Origin: Isohypsibius dastychi
Lineage: Eukaryota > Tardigrada > Eutardigrada > Parachela > Isohypsibiidae
Reading direction: 5' to 3'
Length of the DNA: 11,447 nucleotides
Assembly: GCA_034696485.1 (NCBI GenBank)
Contig: JAQIWT010001296.1
Coordinates: forward strand, 1 to 11,447
Shown: positions 1-9,529 of the stretch, in pieces
Position numbering within the stretch: the first letter of the stretch is position 1
Layout: each line of letters starts with the position of its first letter
The notes under the pieces: generated by a model
Databases searched by the model: none
The model's input: the letters and a program-made list of their open reading frames with translations, nothing else
What the model was told of the DNA's origin: nothing
Position numbers and translations under genes: made by a program

Positions 1-61
1 ATTTTGTTTGTTTTCGGAGCTGGCTTAGATTGTAACCAGATTTCATTCTCTTTCTTTGTAG

Positions 62-3000
62 TTGAACTCCATGATATTCGAGAAATCCGGACTGGTTACA
101 ATTCGGATAATTTCAACGCCCGTGAGAAATCCGTCAAGTTCGTCACGAAATATCCGGCAGACCGCTGTTTCTCCATCGTCCTTCGTAATGGCAAAATTGT
201 CGATTTGGTTGCTGTTAATGCTGACACTCGCGAATCTTGGACCCAAGTTCTGAAACAACTTGTTGATCGAGCTCACCAGGAAAATCGAGAAGCCAGAGTT
301 CGTGGGTGAGTTGCACTTCCGGTGCCGGTTTATTTCTCTAGAATATTTCAGGTCCGTGAAGCGCGGTTGTTTGTACAGTGTAGAACAGTATAAAAATGTT
401 TGATTAAGTACTTGTTTGTTTGCGCAGGTGGTTGGATAGGCAGTTCTCGGTTACGGACGAAAGCAAAGACGGCGTGCTGGAATTTGAGGAAATTATTCCG
501 CTGTTGAACAGACTGAATTGTAAAGTTTCGCGGGAGAAAGCGCTGAGCTTGTTTAATGTAAGTTTTATAGAGTTATTAATATACTTTCTCAGTTCGGTCA
601 ACAAACCAGATCGAACATGGATCTTGCCATCAAGCAGTAATGAAAAGTTGGGGTATTCAGAATATTTGTGGAAATTCGTTCTCAACGGTGGTGTTAGTAT
701 TTCACTATTTTATAACTCATTATTTATTATTAATTATTAAAATAGAATATAATCAAAATTAATTGTTTATTAATTCATCATAAGTAATTTAAATTCAACA
801 GCAACTTCATATAAGTTGCCGCAAAAAATGGAAATAGCGTTTTATTAGTTTTATTTTGTAGTTAATTTTTTCGTTTCACGAGCTGTTCCAACTTTTCTCT
901 ATATTTTATTTCACTTGGTTGAGTGAGCTTTGATTTCCAAAATCTGCTGTCTGATTTCTTAGTTTATATTGTTGCCTTGTTTTTTTCAGGCTGCTGCACC
1001 TAAACACATCGGAAATGGTCAAAGACTCGCATTGGATAAAGAGGGCTTCTCTCGATTATACCGGTCGCTTTCGCGGCGGACGGAAATTCTGAAGATATTC
1101 GATCAGTGAGTTGAGAGATATATTTTCTAATCTCCTGGTGTTTTTATTAAAAGCGGTATCGAAACTGAACTGCGTTTGCTAACATATTGCTTTGAATTAT
1201 TAACTAAATGCTTCTACAGATATGCAGATTCGCTAAACCGGGAAGCCTGGAGTGCGGACATCTTCATTAAATTCCTTAACACCGAGCAAAAACAGACTGT
1301 TACACCGGAAGTTTGTCGAGGGATGATCGAAACATTCGAGCCACTGGAAGAAAATAAAAACAGCGGGATGCTGTCTTTCCTCGGTAATTGATGTGTTCTC
1401 TTTTACTGAAGTGTATTTCTCTTAGTTTTAGAATTTGTTATACACTTTTCCATTTCCAGAAAATAGTCTCTCTTTCTTGTGATGGTTTTTCAATGATGGA
1501 TTTGACTCTGTTTTCGTTTGCAGGACTGACAAATTTCCTAATTAGCATCGACCAATTTGCCTTTGATCCGGTTCGTCGTTGTGTTTATCAGGATATGACC
1601 CAACCGCTGACTGACTATTTTATCGCGTCGTCGGTTAGTTCAGAAAACGATCATTCTTTCATAAGAAATACCACTTTGAATTTATGTTTTTACAAAGATG
1701 TTTTGTTCTAGCATAACAGCTACTTGCTTGACCACCAGCTGACCGGAACTAGTAGTATTGAAGGCTACATCGCTTGCCTACTAACCGGATGTCGTTGCAT
1801 CGAACGTAAGCATTTACCGCCATTAAAAATCTTTGAAAAAATCTTGGAGCTGAAGTCTGAAATCTGGAAATAAAAAAACGCCGGAAGAATAGAATTGATG
1901 CCGGATTTTCAGTTGACACTTCATTGGGTTTGTTGATAAAATGTGGATTTGTTTTACAGTTGACTGCTGGGATGGACCGGATGGCGATCCCATCATCACG
2001 CATGGATTCACTTTGACCACCGATATCAGCTTTCATGATGTCGTCCAAGTTGTCGCCGATTACGGATTCAAAACCTCCGAGTAAAAATACAATTTTTCAT
2101 AAAAATGATATTGGAACCGGATTTCCAAATTCAAAAATTTGCATGTTAAACATTTACTGCTTTTTCTAGCTATCCCGTGATTCTATCCCTGGAAAACCAC
2201 TGCTCAATTCCACAACAGGACAAAATGGCGCATTATTTGAAGACTATTTTGAAAGACTCCCTTTTCGTCGGGCCTGTCAAGTCCACCGATAAGAGCTGCC
2301 CTTCTCCGGAATTTTTGAAGTTCAAAGTTTTGATCAAAGCGAAGAAATTACCGGAAACAGTTCGCCATGACGCTGTTGTGGAAATTAGTGATGAGGATGA
2401 GCAAGAACAGCAGAGAATTATCATGGAAAATGGTGGTGGTGATGCGGATAATTTGGATGGAAATGTTCTGGCCAAGCATAAAACTGCCAATGTTTCCAAA
2501 GCGCTGTCGGATTGTGTTTATTTGAAAGCTGTCAAGTTTGATGGATTTTTGGCCGATCACAAAGGTGAATTCAAAATTTGAATTTTTCAGTTGGGATTTT
2601 AGTTTTTTATCCGAAAAGTTGGTTGGATTCCAGAACTTCGGAGGAAGTTTAAATTTGCAAACATGATTCTAATTGATTAAATTTTCCGAAAATATTTACT
2701 TGATTGACCAAGATTAAATAAAATATTTCCCGAAGACGATTGTTTATCGGATTTCGAGCTCAAAAGCTATTTTCTATCGGTTTGCAATGTTGTCATGTAT
2801 TCAACTCGCCGAGTTGAGAATTCCTGAAACTTTTCTGGAAAATCTGAGCAGTTTTTCATCAATCAGTTCGATATTATGTTCAAAAATTTCGAATTATTTC
2901 TTTACTTGCTATTTCGTTTGTTTTGAGAAACATAAGTCTGAGTGCACATTCGCAGCTTCTGAGAGTAACCTAAATTTGCTGTAGGAAGCATGAAGTCAGT

Positions 3001-4097
3001 TCACATAGTATCGCTTCCGGAAGTCCCAAAAAATCGGTTTTTTATTTTCAGGGAAGTTTTTCGAAATGAGCTCGATTTCGGAAACGAAGATCATGTCGAT
3101 GTTGGCGGCTAAACGCAACGAAATCATCACCCACTCCCGTCTCCAACTCGTTCGAATCTACCCCGCTGGAACTCGTATCACTTCATCCAATTACGATGCA
3201 CTACCTCTCTTCGATTCTGGATGTCAGATCGTGGCGCTCAACTACCAAAACCACAATAAGGTCACCCAAGCATATCGTGCCAAATTCCGTGATAATGGCG
3301 CCTGTGGATATCTTCTGAAGCCTGGGTTTATGAGAACACCTGGTTTTGATGTCGCGTTGTTCGAAGCACAACGTCGACCGTGGATTCTGAGGATAAAGGT
3401 CATCAGCGGACAACAACTTCCCAAACCAAGTGGAACCGCCTTGAGAGACATCATTGACCCTTATGTGACCGTTCAAGTTATGGGACGCTCTTATGATGTC
3501 AAGAAACATCGAACCCAAGTTGTGAAGAATAATGGTACAGGAAGAATCATCATATTCATGATTAAATACCGAAAACCAAGTTTTTTTCGCGTTGAAACTT
3601 TCTTTCATTATTTTCAAAAAGAGCGGTGTCATTCTGAATCTGGGAATCTGAATATTTGAGCGTAACTTTTTATTCTTCTAGGTTTCAATCCAATCTGGGA
3701 TAAAGTATTGGAATTCAAAATTCACAATCCTGAGATGGCCATTGTTCGATTCAAAGTCAAGGATGAAGACCATACTGCAGCTAATAAAGTCATCGGTCAT
3801 TCAAACATTCCGTTCATTTGTTTGCAACAAGGTGAATATTTTGAACTTTTGAAAATATCACATGTGAGCGTTTGCCGTCGATCCTTACTTTTGATGACCT
3901 TTTCGAAATGACTTCTTCTGAAAGAGATTATCTGTGGTTATGTTCTGACGTTGTCCCTTTTTCAGTTGATTTTTTGTGACCTGAGTTTTATGTTTCGTGT
4001 TTTAGGATATCGACACATCGAGCTATACAGTCAGGAAGATCACAAGCTGGAGTTTGCAAGCTTGTTCCTTCATATTCACACAGAAATGATTCCTTGA
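62..4097 (+). CDS. PLCD: Delta-type phosphoinositide-specific phospholipase C, 5' partial, 11 visible exons
   Basis: The enzyme hydrolyses PIP2 to IP3 and diacylglycerol at the plasma membrane in a Ca2+-dependent way. Exons: 62-305, 428-557, 990-1105, 1220-1383, 1524-1633, 1712-1805, 1960-2080, 2170-2564, 3052-3534, 3682-3831, 4006-4097, all with GT-AG borders and matching phases, giving 698 visible residues. Domains (visible numbering): rest of a PH domain 1-72 with its C-terminal helix Trp59; EF-hand with loop D91-E102 plus a degenerate second one; catalytic X about 237-385; acidic linker about 386-437; catalytic Y about 438-557; C2 about 566-695. Residues matching rat PLC-delta1: H255, N256, E285, D287, H300, E334, K382, K384 (constant offset of 56), then S465 and R492 (offset 57). 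The visible part plus this offset comes to about the length of the rat enzyme, so roughly 56 N-terminal codons lie outside. No SH2/SH3 or long C-terminal tail is present, which argues against gamma and beta types. The exact delta paralogue is uncertain. I saw no canonical AATAAA downstream. Confidence 0.95.
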
Positions 4098-4806
4098 AGT
4101 TTCTTCCTCCTGGATAAATTTTGCGGTTGCCATCTACTTCACTCTGCAACCCACGGTTAAAATTAGCTATCCTGCCTTCGAGTGTCGTGCCTTTTGATGT
4201 TTTGAGCTACAATGCAACTGTCAGATCTTTCGGAAGGCCCGGTTGTAAGAGTTTGTGATTTTATAGAGCAATATTTCTTCATGGCAGCTGATTTATATCT
4301 TCGATTTTCAAACATTCCAGCATATCTGCGAGAGTACATTTTCGGATTTTGGGGATTTGTACAGTTTGAATAAGACTGCGTTGTCGTTTTTCGGTATTGC
4401 GCTCCCTCAGACTCCGGAAGACTATTTACACGCGTTTCAAAACAAAACTAGAACGTGCATGATAAAGGTCACTTTTCAACGACAATGAGAAGGATTTCGC
4501 TGAAGGACAAAGTTATTGCCAGATAAACTACGCACGTACGGAGAACTGACACCTGCGAGGAAAATGATCTTCTCGAAGTGGTTTAATCATTTTATTATCA
4601 TTTCTGCAGTCAAAAGATCAAACCGGAAGTGTATCTGATGAACAAGCAACATGCAGCGTTTTGCTGAGCAACCATTCAGCTAACACGAACTATCGATAGG
4701 CGGGAACAGGAATAGAATAATAACCACTTCCGGTTAGCAAAGCAGGCAAATTCCCAGCGATTAGAAGAAAGATGAAAAAGGCGTAGGAAACGATGAAGAC
4801 CAAAAC
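4098..4806. other. Convergent intergenic region with the 3' flanks of two genes
   Basis: This 709-bp stretch lies between the stop codon of the phospholipase C gene (plus strand) and the stop codon of the secreted-protein gene (minus strand), so it should contain both 3' UTRs. I see no long or family-like open frame in either direction and no tRNA-like element. For the plus-strand gene I found only AATAAA-like variants, for example AATAAT near 4716. For the minus-strand gene there is a canonical signal at 4596-4591. Confidence 0.6.
4591..4596 (-). terminator. Putative poly(A) signal of the minus-strand secreted-protein gene
   Basis: The plus strand reads TTTATT, that is AATAAA on the minus strand, about 210 bp downstream of the stop codon at 4809-4807. 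The position fits a 3' UTR of ordinary length. The motif is short and the region AT-rich, so chance occurrence is possible. Confidence 0.45.
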
Positions 4807-5398
4807 TCATCGAATTTGTCCAACCTGAGAACCACTCTTTCCTTTAGCATGAGCTTTATCTCCCTGTGCACTGGTATGAGAATTTTGGTTGGCAAATGCA
4901 AATCCGTTCTTGGCTCCAGGAACATAATTCATCACACTTCCGGTTGCAGAAGCTCCTCCATTTCCAACCACATGTCCACCAACATCCGCGCGCGATCTCC
5001 CATCTCCTCTCACATTCGTCTGAGCTCCATTGATACTTTGTCCGAATATTCCAGCGTCAACCGAGGTGGAATAAGCCAAACCTGAAACGTGGAAACATTT
5101 CGTGAAAAACTGGAGAAAATCTGACAACCATTTTGGATTTCCCACCTGAAGCCAAGTTCACGTTTCGTTTTTGGTCGTCATACGTCAAAGCACTACCAGA
5201 ATTGATGGAAACAGCAACGTTGGGTTTGGCGAGTGATGGTGGGAGTTTGTAGGCCAACGCATCCCTGTATGACATTTTTCCTCCTAGACCAGATGGAAAT
5301 TCCACTTCGCGAGCCAGCATGTCGTTGTAAGATCCTGGCTGAGAAAGACTTCCAGGAAAAATGATGACGAAAATCGACAACCCCAAAATGAACGCCAT
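4807..5398 (-). CDS. Small secreted Gly/Ala/Asn/Ser-rich protein of unknown function
   Basis: There are two exons, 5398-5146 and 5081-4807, separated by a 64-bp intron (donor GTGGGA, acceptor CGTTTCAG). The split Gly codon joins in phase and gives 175 residues. The N-terminus MAFILGLSIFVIIFPGSLSQ is a strong signal-peptide candidate, with likely cleavage near residue 19-20 before PGSYND, so the protein should be secreted. Residues 20-85 are a mixed region with Tyr and Pro. Residues 86-175 are low in hydrophobic bulk and rich in Gly, Ala, Asn, Ser and Gln, ending in a Lys/Gly/Ser-rich tail (AHAKGKSGSQVGQIR). The mature part has no cysteine, and there is no other membrane segment. The composition resembles structural extracellular, cuticle or silk-like proteins, but I recognise no family and assign no function. 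The gene is divergent from the SMYD gene across 323 bp, with a poly(A) signal at 4596. Spliced coding continuity and the signal peptide support a real gene. Confidence 0.75.
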
Positions 5399-5721
5399 GA
5401 TTCGAGCAGAAACTTTTAGACGAACTCTTAAAATCAGATCTTTCCTCTCCAGATGACTCGCATCGCATGAATCTACAGAACGATTTTGAAAAGGAAATAG
5501 TTAACGCATGACGTCAGGTAGCCCATTTCTGTTCAGTTTGCCCAGTGGAATCGTTCGTTCAGATCGGTTCATTCCCACCCAGATTTCAGCACGGCTCTTT
5601 CGCATTCCATCTTCAGTTTCCAACGGTCAAATCTCCGTTTCAGATCATTATTCTCCCATTCCACTATTTTTCTCCGTTGTTTCTTCTGCTGCATTTCCCG
5701 ACGAATCACGTATCGAGTATC
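5399..5721. promoter_or_regulatory. Divergent promoter region between the secreted-protein and SMYD-type genes
   Basis: The start codons of the two head-to-head genes are 323 bp apart, so this segment must hold both 5' UTRs and both promoters unless distal exons exist. It contains a perfect CRE-like palindrome at 5509-5516. I saw no clear TATA box for either direction. The SMYD reading frame stays open upstream to 5512 but has no ATG before 5722. A splice-acceptor-like TTTCAG at 5638-5643 means an upstream noncoding or coding exon cannot be excluded. Confidence 0.6.
5509..5516. promoter_or_regulatory. Perfect CRE/ATF palindrome TGACGTCA
   Basis: The eight bases TGACGTCA are the full consensus site for CREB/ATF-family bZIP factors. 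The site lies inside the short divergent promoter, 111 bp from the secreted-protein start codon and 206 bp from the SMYD start codon. Location and exact match make function plausible; binding is inferred. Confidence 0.45.
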
Positions 5722-8061
5722 ATGTCGTCCACAGTTGTAGACCATTTCCAGCCAGGTGAGACACTCCTCACTTGCAGTCCGTGGATCACCTCCGTCAATG
5801 TTGGTCTTCGAGATATCGTCTGCGCGAACTGTTTCTCCCATGTCTCCAAGCTTCCGCAGTCTGCAACGATGAAAACGTGTTCAGCCTGTAAGGCTGTATC
5901 CTACTGCGGAAAAGAGTGTCAGACACCTCACTGGACGGAGGAACACAAGGTTGAATGCGGGTTCCTGAGAAGACTGTTTGAAAGCGAGGAGGGAAGATTG
6001 ATGTTCCATGGTCAGATGGTTCAGGGAATGCCCCACTCTCTTCTTGCAGCCGATCCGTATCAGTTGACCCGCAGAATGATGATGCTGAAGTTGACGAACA
6101 AGATCTTGCGTGGATCGACAAAGGATCCCGAATATCTCTCCAAATTCGAGACGTTTCTCTCTCTCAAGTTTGTCTACCCAAATGAGCTTCCTCCTCCAAG
6201 AGTTGAACGCGGGACCGTTAACGGCAAACCGATTGGCAAAGTGGTGAGTTCCCGATTTTGGCTTGGCTGTTTTCCTTAGTTTTAATTTTGAACAATTTTG
6301 AACTTATTTTGAACAATTATACCGTTTTTATGAGCTTGTTTGGGGAAGGTAGTTTCAAAATGAATGAATGTAGTGCAATGAAAGTTTCATTGCACTACGG
6401 TTGTTTCATTATGAAACAACCAGTATTAATAGTGATCAGAACCAAAGGTCATCGATTTCCGGTTCCGGACACCGCACTCTCCAGCAAAAGATATTCGGTA
6501 GAATTTCAAATTTTCGTGAAAACCTTCTTTGCTGAAACCGACTGTTCTATCCGTGCATTGATGTGAACTCAGCCAGATTCTGCGCTGTTAGTGAACTTGA
6601 ACAATGGAAAGTTGCAGCAAGTGAGCAGATTAAATCGCAAGATCTTATTTTCTGAATATTCTTGAACCAAAAATGGGCTGAACAAACGTTCAAATCCCAT
6701 AACGACATTCAGTTTTCTTTTTGGGTTACAGTGCATGCCAGATCGATTTCGTCAACAATGTTAATTAACAATGTCAACCAAGCGTTAAGAATAAATAAGT
6801 TTGCATAATAAAGTGTCGAAAAATGCTGCCTTACTGAAGTGCTTTGTTTTTTTTGCAGACAATTGAAGAAGTTGATCGACTTAAGGTTGATGAATATCGG
6901 TCAGTCGCCATGGCCGCATTTGAACTGACACGAGAGGAATATCGGGACAAGTTGGAAAGCAAGTACAACCTTGACGAAATGTTTCAGCGAATTCGCTGCT
7001 GGGAATGGTGTGTCCTTTTGGGAGGGAATCGCAACATGAAGGTCGGAGAGTCGTTTTTTCTGGAAATCCCACAACTAGATCTATCCTGTGAACCGAACTC
7101 GATCATGACTGGAAATCCGAAGAACATCGTCATCCGGGCACTTGGACCAATCCCCAAACCACTGCGCTTGAGAGACTGTAAAGTCGCATTTCACCCACGA
7201 GTGATCGTAAGTTAATTAACTGAAATTCAACTGGTGTTTTTTACCCTACTTTTTCGGTGAGGAAGAAAGACTTACGATAGTCTGAATCTTTTCCGGTGAT
7301 TTTTGAATTCCGTTCGGAAATCCATTTCTATTACGAAGAAGGTTTTGGTTTTCGAAAAGCCGGTTTTTTGACTGTCTATGTACGGTAAACCAACCTTTGT
7401 CGAAATTGAAGTAACGGAAATTGTCGTTTAGATGGATTATCCTTTTCCGGCTGAGCTAAACAAGGTTTCGACTGGTTGGGGGAAATCTTGCTCTGGAAAG
7501 TTTTGTACCCCGAAATATCACGCGGAAATGCTTCCTCTACGCTGCACCAACACTTCTTGTGACCAACCAGTTCCGTCGGATGATCGGTCTCTTAAACCAT
7601 GTCCGAAATGCAAGTCTGTCATGCGAGCAGACCGTTTGAAGACTGGGCAGCTTCGACTGAATCAGCTCCGAGTCCTCTACAGTGATGTCTCCAAACCACC
7701 CACTGAGCGAATTATCAAGCTGCGAACCGATACTCTCATTCATCCGGATAACCTCTTTGCAGTGCTGGTCATCACTGGCTCTCTGGATCAGCTCTCTCGT
7801 CAATCGGGATATTTGTGGTCAACAGCTCGCCAGATGTTGCCGTTCATCCGGAAGTGCTATCCGAAAAACGACCAGACTCTGGCAGCTTTGTTGGGATTTG
7901 TGGCCAACGACTACGAACACATTACGAACAAGTCGTATCGTCAGCTGGAAGAGGGAAGGGAGTATGTACGCGAGGCTTACGAGATTCAGGTTCGGTTCGG
8001 GTCGAGCGCTGATGTTGGGCAAGCTTTCAATTGGTATGGAATGTCATTTCGTCCCGGCTGA
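5722..8061 (+). CDS. SMYD: SMYD-type SET/MYND protein with a degenerate SET domain
   Basis: Exons 5722-6243, 6859-7206 and 7432-8061 join in phase 0 at GT-AG borders (introns of 615 and 225 bp), giving 499 residues, slightly above the usual SMYD size. Residues 9-30 (FQPGETLLTCSP and following) match the short SET piece before the MYND finger. The MYND finger is complete: C34, C37, C53, C56, C62, C66, H75, C79. The SET core runs to about 290. Where active members have NHSCxPN, this protein has D248-L-S-C-E-P-N254, so the Asn-His pair that contacts SAM is lost. The N-terminal GxG SAM-binding motif is absent from the predicted protein, and the GEELxxxY segment is not recognisable around 270-293. 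A post-SET zinc cluster of C310, C315, C328, C333, C347 and C350 recalls arthropod-type SMYD proteins. Residues 355-499 fit the helical TPR-like C-terminal domain. Family assignment is firm; I infer weak or no methyltransferase activity. ATG 5722 is the first in-frame ATG after the stop at 5509, but an unseen upstream exon could supply the missing motif. Confidence 0.88.
6370..6398. repeat. Perfect palindrome with 14-bp arms in SMYD intron 1
   Basis: GTAGTGCAATGAAA at 6370-6383 is followed by a single G and then its exact reverse complement at 6385-6398. It is directly followed, without a gap, by a second palindrome at 6399-6421. In RNA it would form a stable stem with an almost absent loop, or a cruciform in DNA. 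Confidence 0.85.
6399..6421. repeat. Perfect palindrome with 11-bp arms in SMYD intron 1
   Basis: GGTTGTTTCAT at 6399-6409, one T, then its exact reverse complement at 6411-6421. It abuts the 29-bp palindrome on its left and shares the TTTCAT/ATGAAA core with it, so the two may have a common origin. I see no matching flanking target duplication. Confidence 0.85.
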
Positions 8062-8268
8062 GGTCTTGGTTGATGTCGGAAAAGGTTTTTCGTAGTTATT
8101 GTTGGATAATGTCTCTCGTGTACTTTGTTCCGTGTCTTCAGTGTTTTGTTTGAATAGCGGACAGTCATGATAACTTGTTTTTTGTTGCATTTCTGTGACT
8201 TAAGTTTTTCACGTAGCACTTTGGTCTTCTGCCACTTCTGGATGGAAGTGTAAGAAATTTGTAAATGT

Positions 8269-8274
8269 AATAAA
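8269..8274 (+). terminator. Poly(A) signal of the SMYD-type gene
   Basis: A canonical AATAAA lies about 208 bp after the SMYD stop codon, in a stretch without open frames. A 3' UTR of roughly 220-240 bases is expected. There is no competing gene on this strand nearby. Confidence 0.65.
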
Positions 8275-8397
8275 AAGCTTCCCCACAGCAATCGTGCTGT
8301 TGTAGTACTTTGACTGACAGTCGCGGTATCCTGCAGTCTGTAGACCGGATTTCTAACCAGGCTTTTCACTTTTTACCTCTTTGCCTCTTCGGCTTTT

Positions 8398-8589
8398 ATG
8401 CTTCCTACGCATTTCAGAATAAATCTCAAATGCTCGTTCTATGGTTAAGAGTTAGTCTCAAATGCTTCTTATGCATTTCGAATGAATCTCGAATGCCCGT
8501 TCTATATTTAAGAGATATTCTTAAAACACTCACTACGCATTTCAGAATGAATCTCGAATGCTCGTTCTATATTTGAGAGGTAGTCTAAA
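8398..8589. repeat. Tandem array A: three copies of a 64-bp unit
   Basis: Copies begin at 8398, 8462 and 8526. Each unit has an ACGCATTTCAGAATGAATCT block, then CGAATGCTCGTTCTAT, a TTTAAGAG stretch and a TTAGTCT/TATTCTT tail ending in AAAATGC. A fourth copy begins at 8590 and decays within about 10 bp. Copies differ by scattered substitutions and one-base indels. The same unit is repeated three times at 9217-9414 in the same orientation. Confidence 0.85.
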
Positions 8590-9216
8590 ATGCTGTTTAT
8601 GGATGTTTATTGGCGGGACAATTATTAGCGCAAAAAATGCTACCTTTTGCACTCCTCGGTAATTTTTTTCGAATTTTTGCGTTCGCGACGTTTGCTTGTC
8701 AGTACTCCCTCAGATAGTCAAGTTTTCAGATAGCCTATCCCGCACACCTCAAGCCTTATCACGATCAAGCCTTACTCCATTCAAAATTCGGTTTTGTCTA
8801 CTCTTAAAGTCCGGGAAAATCATAACTCTAATGCTGGTTTTCCAAAATTTCTTTCTCCTGACCATCATTTTACTCTGCACTATTCTGGCGGGCTTGTACC
8901 AGTTTGAAGGCCAGTGAGAGGTGTGGCCAAATGCTTTGTTTCAAATTTATATTTGGTTGCAAAATAACTGACAATGAGGGGCATTCGAAATGGAACTTCA
9001 TCTTCACCAATGGGTAGGATAAGGTCAGGGGTCCGATTTACTGCACTGAAGACCAAAATTCTACCTGATTGACCATCTCGCCATTTTTCATAAAAGTTTG
9101 AGAGGGGTGTTTGCGGAACGTATTACTCACCCAATCAACGGTCTTGTAGCCATAATGTATGAGAAGATCTCTGTTGCCTGAAATGGCGCGTAGCAGTAAT
9201 AGTATTAATTCTTATA
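8590..9216. other. Spacer between the two repeat arrays, no gene seen
   Basis: This 627-bp stretch separates two arrays of the same unit. A plus-strand open frame at 8696-8917 has a hydrophobic C-terminal part but begins at a TTG codon, has no recognisable motif and no nearby splice context, so I do not call it a gene. Because identical arrays flank it, this segment may be the interior of an unclassified repeat or mobile unit bounded by direct repeats. Confidence 0.4.
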
Positions 9217-9414
9217 ATGCTTCCTACGCATTTCAGAATGAATCTCGAATGCTCGTTCTGTATTTAAGAGATATTCTTAAAACGCTTCTTACGCATTTCA
9301 TTATGAATCTCGAATGCTCGTTCTATGTTCAAGAGTTAGTCTAAAATGCTTCTTATGCATTTCAGAATGAATCTCGAATGCTCGTTCTATGTTTAAGGGT
9401 TACTGTAGTCTAAA
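9217..9414. repeat. Tandem array B: three copies of the same 64-69 bp unit
   Basis: Copies start at 9217, 9282 and 9346. The last is about 69 bp because of an extra ACTG-type insertion in the tail (GGTTACTGTAGTCT). The unit is clearly the one in array A at 8398-8589, in direct orientation. The first copy of each array begins with the same ATGCTTCCTACGC, while later copies have CTTCTTA or a variant, which suggests that the array was duplicated as a block. Confidence 0.85.
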
Positions 9415-9463
9415 ATGCCAGATCGTAAATATGTATGGCAGTGGGTACCTGTTAACTGTATGG

Positions 9464-9487
9464 CAAGTCGGTCAACAAGTCGGTCAA
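9464..9487. repeat. Short tandem repeat, two copies of a 12-bp unit
   Basis: CAAGTCGGTCAA occurs twice in a row without interruption. It lies 50 bp after repeat array B and just before a possible gene remnant. No function is apparent. Confidence 0.7.
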
Positions 9488-9529
9488 GTTGCTCATGAAG
9501 AGATATCAGCTGATAAAGGTCAACACTAG

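Noticed and set aside
2787-2984. 65-residue open frame in PLC intron 8
   Set aside because: It lies within an intron with good splice borders, and inserting it would break the conserved Y-domain start (DHKG joined to KFFEMSS).
3201-3632. Minus-strand open frame of 143 residues
   Set aside because: It is antisense to the strongly conserved Y/C2-coding exon of the phospholipase C and is a reading-frame shadow.
5545-5721. In-frame N-terminal extension of the SMYD protein
   Set aside because: The frame is open but has no ATG, and its hydrophobic, His/Phe-rich translation lacks the SET GxG motif, so it is better explained as 5' UTR.
6258-6566. 102-residue open frame after SMYD exon 1
   Set aside because: It is intronic, spans the paired palindromes and ATTTTGAAC repeats, and skipping it restores the conserved SET reading frame.
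8696-8917. 73-residue open frame with a hydrophobic C-terminal half
   Set aside because: It starts only at a TTG codon, has no homologous feature, and lies in the spacer between repeat arrays.
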